This document shows positions 26,747 through 36,766 of a stretch of DNA of 64,000 bases, piece by piece. Below the pieces are notes generated by a model. That model did not search any database. It worked only from the letters and a program-made list of their open reading frames with translations, and was not told the DNA's origin. Position numbers and translations under genes: made by a program. This DNA is from Tenebrionibacter intestinalis (GTDB lineage Bacteria > Pseudomonadota > Gammaproteobacteria > Enterobacterales > Enterobacteriaceae). Each line of letters starts with the position of its first letter. The first letter of the stretch is position 1. The stretch is taken from NCBI RefSeq assembly GCF_016632365.1, contig NZ_JAEPBH010000003.1:62405-126404 (forward strand), in the 5' to 3' direction.

Positions 26747-27724
26747 TCAGGATAAACGTAAATTCAACAGCGCTATTTGTAGCGCATTCCAGTCGCACCC
26801 GGTACGGTGAATCAGCTCAATACGGCTGTCTGGCGGCGAGCCGGGCAGCGTTTCGATATGAAAATCGGCGCCCTGTCGGTTAACCCTTACCAGGCCTTCA
26901 GGAATGCGCATTACGCCCTTTACCCGCTCCGCCGGCGCCAGCCGCGCCCATTCCAGTAGGCCAACGGTATCAAAAACCGTGTCGGCATCAAAAATCCAGC
27001 CGCAGGCGTAGTGCCCCTGACCGCTGTTCAGGCTGCGCCGCCAGCGCTGATGTTCAGGTAAGCTTAATGCCGCCAGCCCACGGGCGGCTGTAAGGTTGTG
27101 AGCGTGCGCGGCGCTGGCGTTAAGCACATGTTGATTACGCCGTGGTTGATCAAGCAACTTGCCCTCAACCTGCCCGTGACTGACGGTGACCGTTTCACGC
27201 TCTGCCTGATTTATGCTAAGCCAGCTTTGCAGCGCTGCGCGGCTGGCATCATTCTGGCGGTCGGATTTGTTAAGCACAATAATGTCGGCGACTGCGAGCT
27301 GGGCGAGGAAGTTTTCATCACTGCAATAGCGTTCCTGCATAAGCTGTTCCGGGTCGAGCAAGGTAAGCGTAGCGCGTAAATCGATCCACGGCGTATAAAT
27401 TTCAGCAGTGAGCATATCAAGGATCTGTTTAGGGTGACCCAGGCCGGTAGGTTCAATCAACAGCCGGTCAGGCTTGCCCTGACGCAGCAGCGTGTTAAGG
27501 CCTACCTGCATTGGCAGGCCGTTGACGCAGCACATACAGCCGCCGGGGATCTCTTTTAGCAGCGCGCCGCTGTCCGCCAGCAGCGCGCCGTCGATGCCTG
27601 CCTCGCCAAACTCATTGACCAGCACCGCCCACTTTTCACTGGCGGGTTTGCTTGCCAGAAGGTGGCGGATAGTGGTGGTTTTGCCACTGCCAAGAAAACC
27701 GGTAATCAGGTTTGTTTTTGTCAC
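26747..27724 (-). CDS. yeiR: Zinc-binding COG0523 GTPase YeiR
   Basis: 325-residue G3E P-loop GTPase of the COG0523 metal-chaperone family. The P-loop is GFLGSGKTT (9-17), the CxCC zinc site is GGCMCCVNGLP (61-71) and the guanine motif is NKSD. The C-terminal CobW domain contains the usual HYACGWIFDADTVFD-type segment. E. coli YeiR binds zinc and shows zinc-stimulated GTPase activity. yeiQ, which precedes it in E. coli, is missing here. Confidence 0.94.
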   Translation of the reverse strand: MTKTNLITGFLGSGKTTTIRHLLASKPASEKWAVLVNEFGEAGIDGALLADSGALLKEIPGGCMCCVNGLPMQVGLNTLLRQGKPDRLLIEPTGLGHPKQILDMLTAEIYTPWIDLRATLTLLDPEQLMQERYCSDENFLAQLAVADIIVLNKSDRQNDASRAALQSWLSINQAERETVTVSHGQVEGKLLDQPRRNQHVLNASAAHAHNLTAARGLAALSLPEHQRWRRSLNSGQGHYACGWIFDADTVFDTVGLLEWARLAPAERVKGVMRIPEGLVRVNRQGADFHIETLPGSPPDSRIELIHRTGCDWNALQIALLNLRLS

Positions 27725-28030
27725 GGATGCTCCGGGTTGTCGCCCCTGAGGGGGCAGAGGGATCTATCCTTGCGAAAAAATGCGAAAAAGAAAAGAGCGC
27801 CCGATGCGCGCGGGCGCGGTAATGAGATTCTTCTGCTAACCGTTACGCTACGCCGTACTGATACCGGGCGCGCCAGTCCTGCCTGTACACGGATAAAACA
27901 GGCGCTGTGGGCAAGGCTGTCAGCGAACATCCATAATGAACAGGCCTTGTTTTCGCGCTTCACTGTCAGCGCGTTCGCGAGCGTTTGTCGGCCGCGCGTA
28001 AAAAGTGAGTAAGGTTCGTCGCCCGCAGAA
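27725..28030. other. yeiR-yeiP intergenic region (yeiQ absent)
   Basis: 306 bases where E. coli has the dehydrogenase gene yeiQ. It holds the efpL terminator at 27785-27817. No yeiQ fragment is recognisable in any frame, and the rest shows no gene. Confidence 0.5.
27785..27817 (-). terminator. Terminator on the efpL strand
   Basis: On the minus strand GCGCCCG (27817-27811) pairs with CGGGCGC (27803-27797), followed by TCTTTTCTTTTT. It lies about 210 bases after the efpL stop and 60 before yeiR. Confidence 0.75.
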
Positions 28031-28603
28031 TTATTCCGCGCGCCCCATATAGCGGCGTTCGGCGATGTGAATACGGATTTTCTCTGCGGCGCTCAGGTAT
28101 TCCGGCACCTGAATGACCAGCCCCGTGGACAGAGTGGCGGGTTTAGTGCGCGAGCTGGCGGATGCGCCTTTGATGCCCGGCGCGGTTTCGACTATCGTTA
28201 AATCCACTGTCTGCGGTAGCTCAAGCGCCAGCACCTGGCCGTCCCATGTCAATACCTGAATGCCCGGCATGCCGCCTTCGGGAATGAACTGTAGTTCATC
28301 GGCAATCTGGTCGTGGGTAAAGCTGTAGGGCGTGTAATCTTCATCGTCCATAAACACATATTCGCTGCCGTCAACGTAGGAGAAGGTGACGGCGCGGCGG
28401 GAGAGCACGATGGTATCCAGGATGTCGTCGCCTTTAAAGCGCTCTTCCACCTTCAGGCCTGTGCGAACGTCGGAAAAACGCATTTTATAGAGCGTAGCCG
28501 CGCCGCGGGCGCTCGGCGCCTGGATATCAATATCTTTTACCAGCAGTAGCTTACCGTTGTAGTTAATGGCCATACCGCGTTTAATTTCGTTAGCTCTTGG
28601 CAT
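28031..28603 (-). CDS. yeiP: Elongation factor P-like protein EfpL (YeiP)
   Basis: 190-residue paralogue of elongation factor P that helps ribosomes at difficult peptide-bond sequences. Three OB-type domains are visible. The tip loop that enters the peptidyl-transferase centre reads [11 protein letters not shown] with Arg33, the EfpL-type residue, in place of the lysine modified in EF-P. The C-terminus [14 protein letters not shown] is as in E. coli YeiP. It is divergent from yeiW. Confidence 0.96.
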   Translation of the reverse strand: MPRANEIKRGMAINYNGKLLLVKDIDIQAPSARGAATLYKMRFSDVRTGLKVEERFKGDDILDTIVLSRRAVTFSYVDGSEYVFMDDEDYTPYSFTHDQIADELQFIPEGGMPGIQVLTWDGQVLALELPQTVDLTIVETAPGIKGASASSRTKPATLSTGLVIQVPEYLSAAEKIRIHIAERRYMGRAE

Positions 28604-28766
28604 GATTAATCCTGTAGAAATATGAGGAGAGCGAATATCGCGTCAAGGTACCCGCGCACGGGGCCACAGGCAAGTCTTTTCCCGCGCCGGCGCATAGCCA
28701 AAAATTGCTGGTCAGCCGTTACGTTGCCTGCCAGAATCAACGTTTTCGCTATCCGCAGAGAGCATT

Positions 28767-29021
28767 ATGGAATGCCGGCCTGACTGCGGCGCCTGCTGTA
28801 CCGCGCCGTCTATTACCAGCGCTATTCCGGGTATGCCGCACGGCAAACCGGCCAATGTCCCGTGTGTGCAGCTCGATGCGCGTCAGCGCTGCAGGCTGTT
28901 TGGTTCGCCGCAGCGCCCGGCGGTATGCGCCGGGCTTCAGCCCACGCGAGAGATGTGCGGCGACGCCAGAGCGCAGGCAATGGCGTATTTAATTCACCTT
29001 GAAGCGCTGACTGCGCCCTGA
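28767..29021 (+). CDS. yeiW: Cys-cluster protein YeiW (UPF0153/YkgJ family)
   Basis: 84-residue protein with [13 protein letters not shown] at the N-terminus and further Cys (VPCVQLD, RCRLF, VCAGLQ, EMCGD). This is the pattern of the YkgJ family, proposed to bind zinc or iron. It is nearly the same length and sequence as E. coli YeiW. The function is unknown. Its last 28 bases overlap the 3' end of setB on the other strand. Confidence 0.93.
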   Translation: MECRPDCGACCTAPSITSAIPGMPHGKPANVPCVQLDARQRCRLFGSPQRPAVCAGLQPTREMCGDARAQAMAYLIHLEALTAP

Positions 29022-30199
29022 ACTTCGCGGATCGCCCACAGGCACCACGCGGTCACGGCGATCATGACTAGCGCAATCCAGAAGACCGTATGGTAATTCC
29101 AGATTTCCGCTACCACGCCTGCCAGCGATCCGGCAATAATCCAACCGACGCGGGTTGTATTGGTGTAAAGCGTGGTTGCCGCGCCTGCCTGTCCGGGCAT
29201 CAAATCCTGAAAGTAGAGCATGCCGATACCGGCAAGGATGCCGATATAAACCGCGTTCAGCACCTGTAACGCCAGCAGCAGCGCGGTATGGCGCGCCGTC
29301 AACATACCGGTATAAAACAGCAGGCCGCTCGCCAGCGCCACGCGCAACAAAAAGCGTTTGCCGAAGCGGCGCGCGTAATAACCCGCAATCAGCATTGTTG
29401 GGATCTCCAGCCCGGCGGCGGTACCCATCATTACGCCCGCCAGTTTTTCTGGCAGGTGCAGTTCGTGAATGATGTAGAGCGGCATATTAATAATGTAAAG
29501 GCTGTTGGTGCCCCACATCATAGTACAGGCAATAAACAGCAACAGCGCGTCGCGGCGGTTGCGGCGCGGCGCTTCGGCAACGGCCCCCGCCGCCAGCGGC
29601 GCTTTGCGCATTGAGGGTAAAAAGAGGCGCACGACCAGCGCGCAGACCACAAATGCCGCCGCTGCGTTCAGGTACATTGCCGTAAAGCCGAATCCCAGCG
29701 CCAGCGCATAGGCCAGCGGCGGGCCGACTACCCATGCCAGCGAGACCTGGGCGCGCAGAATTGAGCTGAACATGACCGCCTCGCGGCCCGTTTGCTCGGC
29801 GTGTTCACGGGCCAGCGCAAACATCTGCGGGTTGGCGGTGGAGCCGAAGCTGCTAAGAAATACGCCCGCGAACAGCAGCACAAAGTAGTTGCGATTCCAG
29901 GCAAACAGCAAACAGGCCAGCACACCCAGCAGGCAGCAGACGACAATCAGGCTTTTACGATCGCCCCTGCGATCTGAATGACCGGCCAGAAACTGGCTGA
30001 CCAGAATGCCGATAACGGCGCTGCCGGTAAAAAAGAAGCCGACCATTGCCGGACGGGCGTGAACTTCCTCACTCAGAAACAGGCTCAGGGTAGGCGTTTG
30101 CAGAGCGCCGGCGATGCCGGTAAGGAAGGCCACCAGCAGGAAGGCTGCCGAGGTGAAACTGGAGGCGCGGGGGCGCGGTGCGGTAGAGTCAGCGTGCAT
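28994..30199 (-). CDS. setB: Sugar efflux transporter SetB
   Basis: 401-residue MFS exporter of the SET family, which exports lactose/glucose-type sugars. In E. coli SetB has also been linked to chromosome segregation. Twelve helices are predicted. Family segments are [36 protein letters not shown] and motif A-like [12 protein letters not shown]. The N-terminal tail is a few residues longer than in E. coli, so the exact start is uncertain. It converges on and overlaps yeiW. Confidence 0.95.
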   Translation of the reverse strand: MHADSTAPRPRASSFTSAAFLLVAFLTGIAGALQTPTLSLFLSEEVHARPAMVGFFFTGSAVIGILVSQFLAGHSDRRGDRKSLIVVCCLLGVLACLLFAWNRNYFVLLFAGVFLSSFGSTANPQMFALAREHAEQTGREAVMFSSILRAQVSLAWVVGPPLAYALALGFGFTAMYLNAAAAFVVCALVVRLFLPSMRKAPLAAGAVAEAPRRNRRDALLLFIACTMMWGTNSLYIINMPLYIIHELHLPEKLAGVMMGTAAGLEIPTMLIAGYYARRFGKRFLLRVALASGLLFYTGMLTARHTALLLALQVLNAVYIGILAGIGMLYFQDLMPGQAGAATTLYTNTTRVGWIIAGSLAGVVAEIWNYHTVFWIALVMIAVTAWCLWAIREVQGAVSASR

Positions 30200-30383
30200 G
30201 AGAAACCATTGGCGAATAGAGAGAACGCGCGCAGTTTACGCGCGTTAAAGTTAAATACATAGCGCTAATGGCGGCGTGAGGCATAAATTTAAAACGCTAT
30301 TCCAGTTTTACCGCGCGTAGCTGAAATCAGGCTGACGCGCTGCGAGGCGGCGCACAATACAGCACGGAGGATAACAATAACAT

Positions 30384-30544
30384 GCTGAAACGTGCTGAAA
30401 CTCTAACTTTCGAGAATTTTATGCCCGGATAACTTGTGGTAAACCCTAAATTTTCCCACACTCCCTGAAACGTTTCAGCGAGGTAGTTGAACGTATCTGC
30501 GGCTTATCCGCTCTCTCTGCGACGGCAAAAGCTGAAACGATTCC
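30384..30544 (+). promoter_or_regulatory. Cra (FruR) operator cluster of fruBKA
   Basis: Three Cra-like sites: GCTGAAACGTGCTGAA (30384-30399), the perfect palindrome CTGAAACGTTTCAG (30465-30478) and GCTGAAACGATTCC (30531-30544). Cra consensus is TGAAACGTTTCA. Multiple operators upstream of fruB are known from E. coli, where fructose 1-phosphate relieves repression. Confidence 0.85.
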
Positions 30545-30564
30545 TTTAACAGGAGAAGAGAAAC

Positions 30565-31704
30565 ATGTTCCAGTTAACTGTGAAGGCTATCCACCCCGGC
30601 GCGCAGGCTGCGGATAAAGACGCGGCGATTCGCCTGGTGGCTGATGCGCTGGTTCAGGCCGGCAACGCCGCGCCTGGTTACGTGGAGGGGATGCTGGCGC
30701 GCGAAGCGCAAACCTCCACGTTTCTTGGCAGCGGCATCGCAATGCCGCACGGCACTACCGATACACGCGATTGGGTACTGAAAACAGGCGTACAGGTCTT
30801 CCAGTTTCCCGAGGGCGTGGCCTGGGGCGACGATCAGACAGCCTATGTTGTTATTGGTATTGCCGCCCGTTCGGATGAGCACCTGGGGCTACTGCGCCAG
30901 CTTACCCGCGTATTGAGCGATGAGTCTGTCGCGCAGCAGTTGCGTACGGCTACGGGCGCTGAAACCCTGCGCGCGTTGCTGATGGGAGAGACGCAGAGCC
31001 GCGGACTGGTTTTTGACGCCAGTACGCTGTCGCTGGATGTGGCGGCCGGCGACCTGATGACGCTACAGGCGCTAAACGCAGGTCGGCTGAAAGCCGCCGG
31101 CGCGGTGGACGCTGCGTTTGTCAGCAGCGCCGTCAGCCAGCCGCCGTTGAATCTGGGCCAGGGTATCTGGCTAAACGATAGCACCAGCGGCAATACGGAA
31201 AACGGCGTGGCCATTGCCCGCCCGGCAGTGCGCTTTACGGAGGGGGGAGAACCGGTCGCGCTGTTGATGACAGTATCCGTAATTGATGAGACACCGCTTA
31301 ACGTGCTGAACCGACTTAGCGATTTGCTGGCGCGGCGGCAGGCTGAACGGCTGCTGAAGGCCGATGCCGCCACGCTGCTGGCGCTCCTCTTAAGCGATAC
31401 GCCGACAGACCAACATGCGCACACGCAGTGTGCGGAATTTGTGGTTCGCAATGAACACGGGCTGCATGCCCGACCCGGCACGTTGCTGGTGAACGTGATT
31501 AAACAATTTAAAAGTGAGATTACCGTGATAAACCTTGATGGTACAGGCAAACCGGTTAATGGCCGCAGCCTGATGAAAGTAGTGGCGCTGGGTGTGAAAA
31601 AGGGCCATTGCCTGCGTTTTATCGCCAGCGGAGACGACGCTGAACAGGCGCTGACGGCTATTGGCGAAGCGATTGCCGCCGGTCTGGGGGAGAGTCTGGC
31701 ATGA
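30565..31704 (+). CDS. fruB: Fructose PTS diphosphoryl-transfer protein FruB (IIA-FPr)
   Basis: 379-residue protein that carries phosphate from enzyme I to FruA. The N-terminal IIA-Fru domain has phospho-His62 (IAMPHGTTD), followed by a central linker/receiver-like domain. The C-terminal FPr (HPr-like) domain has phospho-His in [12 protein letters not shown] and the Ser-region [11 protein letters not shown]. The ribosome-binding site is AGGAGAAG. fruK overlaps its stop by four bases (ATGA). Confidence 0.97.
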   Translation: MFQLTVKAIHPGAQAADKDAAIRLVADALVQAGNAAPGYVEGMLAREAQTSTFLGSGIAMPHGTTDTRDWVLKTGVQVFQFPEGVAWGDDQTAYVVIGIAARSDEHLGLLRQLTRVLSDESVAQQLRTATGAETLRALLMGETQSRGLVFDASTLSLDVAAGDLMTLQALNAGRLKAAGAVDAAFVSSAVSQPPLNLGQGIWLNDSTSGNTENGVAIARPAVRFTEGGEPVALLMTVSVIDETPLNVLNRLSDLLARRQAERLLKADAATLLALLLSDTPTDQHAHTQCAEFVVRNEHGLHARPGTLLVNVIKQFKSEITVINLDGTGKPVNGRSLMKVVALGVKKGHCLRFIASGDDAEQALTAIGEAIAAGLGESLA

Positions 31705-32636
31705 GCAGACGCGTGGCAACCATTACCCTGAACCCGGCCTACGATCTGGTGGGATTTACCCCGGAAATCGAGCGTGGCGAAGTCAACCTGGTGCGCACCA
31801 CTGGCCTGCATGCGGCGGGCAAAGGTATTAACGTGGCAAAAGTGCTTAAAGACCTGGGTATTGACGTGACCGTGGGCGGTTTTCTGGGAAAAGATAACCA
31901 GGATGGCTTTCAGCAGCTTTTCAGCGAACTTGGCATTGCCAACCGTTTCCAGGTGGTGAACGGGCGTACCCGCATTAATGTAAAGCTGACGGAAAAAGAT
32001 GGCGAAGTTACCGATCTGAATTTCTCCGGCTTTGAGGTGACCTCTGCGGACTGGGAACGCTTTGTCAGCGACTCCCTGAGCTGGCTGGGGCAGTTTGATA
32101 TGGTGTGCGTCAGCGGTAGCTTGCCGGACGGCGTCAGCCCTGAGGCGTTTACTGGCTGGATGTCGCGCTTGCGCAGCCTGTGCCCGTGCATCATTTTCGA
32201 CAGCAGCCGCGCGGCGCTGGAGGCGGGCCTCAAGGCGGCGCCGTGGTTGGTAAAGCCCAATCGTCGCGAGCTGGAAATCTGGGCCGGGCGCAGGCTGGCG
32301 GAAATTAGCGATGTCGTGGCGGCGGCGCATCAACTGCGTGAGCGGGGCATTGCGCACGTGGTGATTTCGCTCGGCGCGGAAGGCGCGCTGTGGGTTAACG
32401 CCTCCGGCGAATGGATAGCCAGGCCGCCGGCCTGCGAAGTGGTCAGCACCGTGGGGGCGGGCGATTCTATGGTCGGCGGCCTGATTTATGGCCTGTTGAT
32501 GCGTGAATCCAGCGAACATACGCTGCGCCTGGCAACGGCGGTAGCGGCGCTGGCGGTAAGTCAGAGCAATGTCGGCATTGCAGAACGCACGCGGCTGGCG
32601 GCCATGATGGCGCGCGTCGATTTGCAACCTATTTAA
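31701..32636 (+). CDS. fruK: 1-phosphofructokinase FruK
   Basis: PfkB-family kinase, 311 residues, that phosphorylates fructose 1-phosphate to fructose 1,6-bisphosphate. Family signatures are present: [19 protein letters not shown] near the start, [11 protein letters not shown], and the catalytic [13 protein letters not shown] with the proton-abstracting Asp. It is translationally coupled to fruB by an ATGA overlap, and fruA follows after 20 bases. Confidence 0.97.
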   Translation: MSRRVATITLNPAYDLVGFTPEIERGEVNLVRTTGLHAAGKGINVAKVLKDLGIDVTVGGFLGKDNQDGFQQLFSELGIANRFQVVNGRTRINVKLTEKDGEVTDLNFSGFEVTSADWERFVSDSLSWLGQFDMVCVSGSLPDGVSPEAFTGWMSRLRSLCPCIIFDSSRAALEAGLKAAPWLVKPNRRELEIWAGRRLAEISDVVAAAHQLRERGIAHVVISLGAEGALWVNASGEWIARPPACEVVSTVGAGDSMVGGLIYGLLMRESSEHTLRLATAVAALAVSQSNVGIAERTRLAAMMARVDLQPI

Positions 32637-32656
32637 ACTCTCAGGGGAGGGGACTT

Positions 32657-34339
32657 ATGAAAACGCTGCTCATTATTGACGCCCGCTGCGGACAGGCGCG
32701 CGCCTGGTTGGTTAAAACGCGGCTTGCCAGCGCGGCTGGCGAGGTTGGCATCACGCTGACTGACAACCCGCACGACGCTGCGCTGGTTATGATAGTGGGC
32801 GGCGAGCTGCCAGCGGACAGCGCTCTGGAGGGTAAGCGCGTTTACGTCGGCGAGCTTGATTATGCGGTGCAGCATCCGGCGCAGTTTTTGAAAAACGCAC
32901 GGGCGCAGGCCGCGCTTTATACAGCGCCTGCGGCTGCCAGCGCGGTGACGCGCCTTGTCGCCGTCACCGCTTGCCCGACCGGGGTAGCGCATACGTTTAT
33001 GGCCGCAGAAGCTATCGAAGCTGAGGCGAAAAAGCGCGGCTGGTGGGTGAAAGTCGAAACGCGCGGCTCGGTCGGCGCGGGCAATACTATTACGGCAGAC
33101 GAGATAGCACAGGCGGATCTGGTGCTGGTGGCGGCGGATATTGACGTGGATCTGGCGAAGTTTGCCGGTAAGCCGATGTACCGCACCACTACAGGGCTGG
33201 CGCTAAAGAAAACCGCGCAGGCGTTTGATAATGCGCTGGCGCAGGCAAAACCGTTCCAGCCATCCGGCCAGACGCAGACGGTAAGCGGTGAAAGCGGCAA
33301 GAAAGAAAGCGGCGGCGCGTATCGCCATTTGCTGACCGGCGTCTCTTACATGCTGCCTGTGGTGGTGGCGGGGGGGCTGTGTATTGCGCTGTCGTTTGTG
33401 TTCGGCATTGAGGCGTTTAAAGAGAAAGGCACGCTGGCCGCAGCGCTGATGCAAATTGGCGGCGAAAGCGCGTTTGCGCTGATGGTGCCGGTGCTGGCAG
33501 GCTATATCGCCTTTTCTATTGCCGATCGCCCCGGCCTGACGCCGGGTCTGATCGGCGGGATGTTGGCGGTGAGCGCCGGCGCCGGGTTTATTGGCGGCAT
33601 TATTGCCGGCTTTCTCGCAGGCTATGCGGCAAAGCTTATCAGCGCGAAGGTAACGCTGCCCTCGGGAATGGAGGCGCTTAAGCCGATTCTTATTATCCCC
33701 CTGGCCTCAAGCCTGATTGTCGGGCTGGCGATGATTTACGTTATTGGCGCGCCTGTTGCAAAAATACTGGCCGCGTTGACCCACTGGCTACAAACGCTGG
33801 GCACGGCGAATGCGGTGTTGCTGGGCGCAATCCTTGGGGGCATGATGTGTTCGGATATGGGCGGGCCGGTGAACAAAGCCGCTTACGCGTTTGGCGTTGG
33901 GTTGCTTAGCACCCATACCTACGCGCCAATGGCGGCGATTATGGCTGCAGGCATGGTGCCTCCGCTGGCGCTGGGGCTGGCGACGCTGCTGGCGCGGCGC
34001 AAATTTGATAGCGCGCAGCGGGAAGGCGGGAAGGCCGCGCTGGTGCTTGGCTTGTGTTTTATCACCGAAGGGGCGATTCCGTTTGCCGCACGGGACCCGA
34101 TGCGCGTACTGCCCTGTTGTATTCTTGGCGGAGCGGTGACCGGCGCAATTACGATGACCGTCGGCGCGCAGCTTATGGCGCCGCACGGCGGGCTGTTTGT
34201 GCTGCTGATTCCGGGCGCGATTTCGCCGGTGCTGGGATATCTGCTGGCGATTATCGCGGGTACGCTGCTGGCCGGGACGCTTTACGCTTTTCTTAAACGC
34301 CCGGAGAGCGAGCGTGATATCGCAGAAAAAGCGGCCTGA
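32657..34339 (+). CDS. fruA: Fructose-specific PTS permease IIBC FruA
   Basis: 560-residue inner-membrane permease that imports fructose as fructose 1-phosphate. It has a degenerate N-terminal IIB' domain, then an active IIB domain with phospho-Cys106 (TACPTGVAHTF), then the IIC domain with about nine helices (VAGGLCIALSFVFGIEAF onward). The IIC motif GGMMCSDMGGPVNKAAY is intact. It is the last gene of the operon; a weak hairpin follows at about 34350-34380. Confidence 0.97.
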   Translation: MKTLLIIDARCGQARAWLVKTRLASAAGEVGITLTDNPHDAALVMIVGGELPADSALEGKRVYVGELDYAVQHPAQFLKNARAQAALYTAPAAASAVTRLVAVTACPTGVAHTFMAAEAIEAEAKKRGWWVKVETRGSVGAGNTITADEIAQADLVLVAADIDVDLAKFAGKPMYRTTTGLALKKTAQAFDNALAQAKPFQPSGQTQTVSGESGKKESGGAYRHLLTGVSYMLPVVVAGGLCIALSFVFGIEAFKEKGTLAAALMQIGGESAFALMVPVLAGYIAFSIADRPGLTPGLIGGMLAVSAGAGFIGGIIAGFLAGYAAKLISAKVTLPSGMEALKPILIIPLASSLIVGLAMIYVIGAPVAKILAALTHWLQTLGTANAVLLGAILGGMMCSDMGGPVNKAAYAFGVGLLSTHTYAPMAAIMAAGMVPPLALGLATLLARRKFDSAQREGGKAALVLGLCFITEGAIPFAARDPMRVLPCCILGGAVTGAITMTVGAQLMAPHGGLFVLLIPGAISPVLGYLLAIIAGTLLAGTLYAFLKRPESERDIAEKAA

Positions 34340-34435
34340 TGCGAAACGCCGCTGCCTGTCTGCGCCCGTTAGACAAGGCCGCTGCGTTTGTCATAGACTC
34401 GTAGCCTGACCTTACTCTTTTCTGAGGGTTGCGCG

Positions 34436-35326
34436 GTGATTCATTTTATTCGTCTGTTTTTTCTGTCTGTTTTTTTGCTGCTCGCGGGCGTGGGGCCTGG
34501 GCTGGCGAGACCGAATATGACGCCGACCGGCCCGAATATCGCCGATACCGGCTCGGCGTTTTATCATTTCCGCAGCGCGAATTTTGACTCCGCTGATAAA
34601 CAACGTCATTACAAAGTGTGGGTTGCCATACCTGATAAGGCTGCGCCGCAGGCGGGAAGCCGGGCGTTGTTTATGCTTGACGGCAACGCGGCGATGGCGC
34701 AGCTTGATGACGCGCTGTTGGGACATATTGTCGCCGCAGGCGCGCCGGTACTGGTGGCGATAGGCTATCAAACGCCGCTGCCCTTTGATATCAAATCCCG
34801 CACGCTTGATTACACACCGCGTGCGCCAGAGTCCGGACACGCTATTTATAAAGAGGCTAACGGCGGCGGCAGCGCTGAATTTCGCAGGCTTTTGCTTGAT
34901 AAGATAATGCCGTGGGTAAAAACTCAGACGCGGCTGAACCCAAAACAGCTTAGCCTGTGGGGACACTCCTACGGCGGGTTGTTTGTGCTCGATACGCTCT
35001 ATAACGCGCCTGGCAGTTTTCGTCATTATTATGCCGCCAGCGCGTCGCTGGGGTGGGGTAAGGATGTCATGTTACAGCGTGCGCAAGCGCTTCGCAGCCC
35101 GGCGCTGGCGGGGCGTACTTTGCTGCTGGCGGAAGGCGATAGCGGGAATGTCAGTCATGGCCCTGCGAGTGAGAATAAAAATGCGCGGCTGGCGGCGAGC
35201 CTGCGTAAAAAGGGGGTAATAGCGCGATATCGATACTATCCGGGGCTAAGCCACGGGCCGATGTTCGGCGCCTCGCTGCGGGATACGATTAACGCTGTGG
35301 CGAAGTCAGAAACGCCGGTCAACTAG
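34436..35326 (+). CDS. Secreted IroE-like alpha/beta-hydrolase (esterase family)
   Basis: 296-residue esterase (esterase D/Fes-IroE superfamily) with a hydrophobic signal peptide (FFLSVFLLLAGVGPGLA). This implies a periplasmic or membrane-anchored enzyme. The nucleophile elbow is GHSYGGLFVLDTLY; ALFMLDGNAAMAQ forms the oxyanion region, and the catalytic His is in PGLSHGPMFGAS. It resembles IroE, which linearises glucosylated enterobactin, but the substrate here is not known. The GTG start (34436) has GAGGGTT upstream. E. coli has pseudouridine genes at this position. The IroE likeness and presence of cirA 4 kb away hint at iron acquisition; no Fur box is seen. Confidence 0.78.
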   Translation: MIHFIRLFFLSVFLLLAGVGPGLARPNMTPTGPNIADTGSAFYHFRSANFDSADKQRHYKVWVAIPDKAAPQAGSRALFMLDGNAAMAQLDDALLGHIVAAGAPVLVAIGYQTPLPFDIKSRTLDYTPRAPESGHAIYKEANGGGSAEFRRLLLDKIMPWVKTQTRLNPKQLSLWGHSYGGLFVLDTLYNAPGSFRHYYAASASLGWGKDVMLQRAQALRSPALAGRTLLLAEGDSGNVSHGPASENKNARLAASLRKKGVIARYRYYPGLSHGPMFGASLRDTINAVAKSETPVN

Positions 35327-35388
35327 CTTGCGCAACGCCCGGGCAGGCCAGGCAGGCGAATTTTAATCGCAGGCGCGCGGATTTCACA

Positions 35389-35573
35389 GGCAGGCGTTAA
35401 CCTGCCCGAGACTGCTGACAAACCCCATCCTGTTGCAGTCAGGATGGATGAAACACAATAAAAAATAAGGAAAATCAACGCATTGATTTTCGCCTGCTTA
35501 CCACGAAGAAGGAAAAATCCCCGTTTTTACCTTCTTCGTCAACAATCTGAGGCAGGTGTTAACCTGCCCTTTT
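35389..35573 (+). mobile_element. Palindromic element copy C inserted at a terminator
   Basis: Element at 35407-35550 (144 bp), CGAGACTGCTGACAAA to TTCGTCAACAATCTGA. It lies between GGCAGGCGTTAACCTGCC (35389-35406) and GGCAGGTGTTAACCTGCC (35551-35568), which differ in one loop base. The right copy is followed by CTTTTTCGG, a working terminator on the plus strand. The third internal hairpin has a compensated change relative to other copies: CGAAGAAGG pairs with CCTTCTTCG where others have CAAAGAAGG/CCTTCTTTG. Confidence 0.9.
35551..35573 (+). terminator. Terminator after the esterase gene
   Basis: GGCAGG (35551-35556) pairs with CCTGCC (35563-35568) followed by CTTTTT. It ends six bases before the nfo stop on the opposite strand. 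A duplicate stem-loop lies on the other side of element C. Confidence 0.75.
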
Positions 35574-35578
35574 TCGGT

Positions 35579-36436
35579 TTATGCGGCAACTTCCTGCATC
35601 TGCTGCGCTTTCAGCCAGGCAATCTCTTCGGCCCAGATATCCGGATTTGTGGTTTCAAGGATGAGCGGTATGCCGTCGAAGCGGCTGTCACGCATAATCC
35701 AGCGGAACGCATCGTAACCGATGTTGCCCGCCCCGAGGCTGTTGTGGCGATCCACCCGGCTGCCAAATGCGCTTTTGGCATCGTTGAGGTGCATTGCGCG
35801 CAGATACTCAAACCCGACAATACGTTCAAACTCGATGAAGGTCTTTTCGCAGGCTTCGGCGCTGCGCAGGTCATAGCCGGCGGCGAACGCATGACAGGTA
35901 TCAATGCAGACGCCGACGCGGGATTTGTCCTCCACGCCCTCGATAATGGCCGCCAGTTGTTCAAAGCGAAAGCCGAGGTTGCTGCCCTGGCCTGCGGTAT
36001 TTTCAATAACTGCGGTTACGCCCCGGGTTTTATCCAGCGCGATATTAATGGACTGCGCTATACGCGCCAGACACTCGTCTTCTGAGATTTGCTTCAGGTG
36101 GCTGCCGGGATGAAAGTTCAGCAGCGTCAGACCCAGTTGCTGACAGCGATCCATTTCATCAATAAACGCCTCGCGCGATTTCGCCAGCGCGTCTTCAACG
36201 GGGTGACCGAGGTTAATCAGATAGCTGTCGTGCGGCAAAATTTGTGATGAATGATAGCCGTATTTTTCGCAGGCGGCCCTGAAGCGGCTTATTATCTCCG
36301 GCGTAAGCGGCGCGGCGCGCCACTGGCGCTGGTTTTTGGTAAACAGGGCAAAGGCCGTGGCATCCAGTTGCGCTGCGCGGATGGCGGCGTTTTCCAGCCC
36401 GCCTGAGGCGCTGACGTGCGCTCCAATAAACTTCAT
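35579..36436 (-). CDS. nfo: Endonuclease IV Nfo
   Basis: Zinc-dependent AP endonuclease, 285 residues from [14 protein letters not shown] (36436), with GAGGAGAAC upstream; five more residues would be possible. Zinc ligands appear in conserved segments [54 protein letters not shown] and LILETTNPD. In E. coli nfo belongs to the SoxRS regulon. A Fur-like motif lies about 40 bases upstream of the start. Confidence 0.97.
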   Translation of the reverse strand: MKFIGAHVSASGGLENAAIRAAQLDATAFALFTKNQRQWRAAPLTPEIISRFRAACEKYGYHSSQILPHDSYLINLGHPVEDALAKSREAFIDEMDRCQQLGLTLLNFHPGSHLKQISEDECLARIAQSINIALDKTRGVTAVIENTAGQGSNLGFRFEQLAAIIEGVEDKSRVGVCIDTCHAFAAGYDLRSAEACEKTFIEFERIVGFEYLRAMHLNDAKSAFGSRVDRHNSLGAGNIGYDAFRWIMRDSRFDGIPLILETTNPDIWAEEIAWLKAQQMQEVAA

Positions 36437-36766
36437 GGGTGTTCTCCTCATACCCGCTGTTGGGGGCGTTACCTTAATGATAACGATTATGCCGCAGGAT
36501 TACCCGCGCTCTCGCATCGTTGCGCGCCGACGCCCGTCAGCCCCGAAAGGGTGACGAAGACCAGCGCGCACGGGCCTGAGCGCGTTAAGGCTATGGCGAT
36601 GACGGGGCGCGGCAAAGGGGGGGAGCGCCAGCCGTAACTTGCCGTCGCAGCGGTACTCACCGGGCAGGTAAACGGTGATGGTATAAATAAAAAATCGTTT
36701 ATAATTTTAACATTAACCACTAATAATGGTAACGTGATGACTTTGGTGAAATAAGAGCGTTAACCG
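36437..36766. other. nfo-yeiE divergent region (yeiH absent)
   Basis: 330 bases between divergent nfo and yeiE. E. coli has yeiH here; I see no yeiH fragment. The left part has a Fur-like motif, CTTAATGATAACGATTATG (36473-36491). The middle is GC-rich and featureless. The right part, AATCGTTTATAATTTTAAC, contains a TATAAT-type -10 suited to yeiE. Confidence 0.5.

Noticed and set aside
30843-32627. Long (594-codon) open frame on the minus strand across fruB-fruK
   Set aside because: It is antisense to two well-conserved enzymes, has low-complexity Arg/His/Gln-rich sequence typical of GC-rich antisense frames, and no domain or ribosome-binding site.
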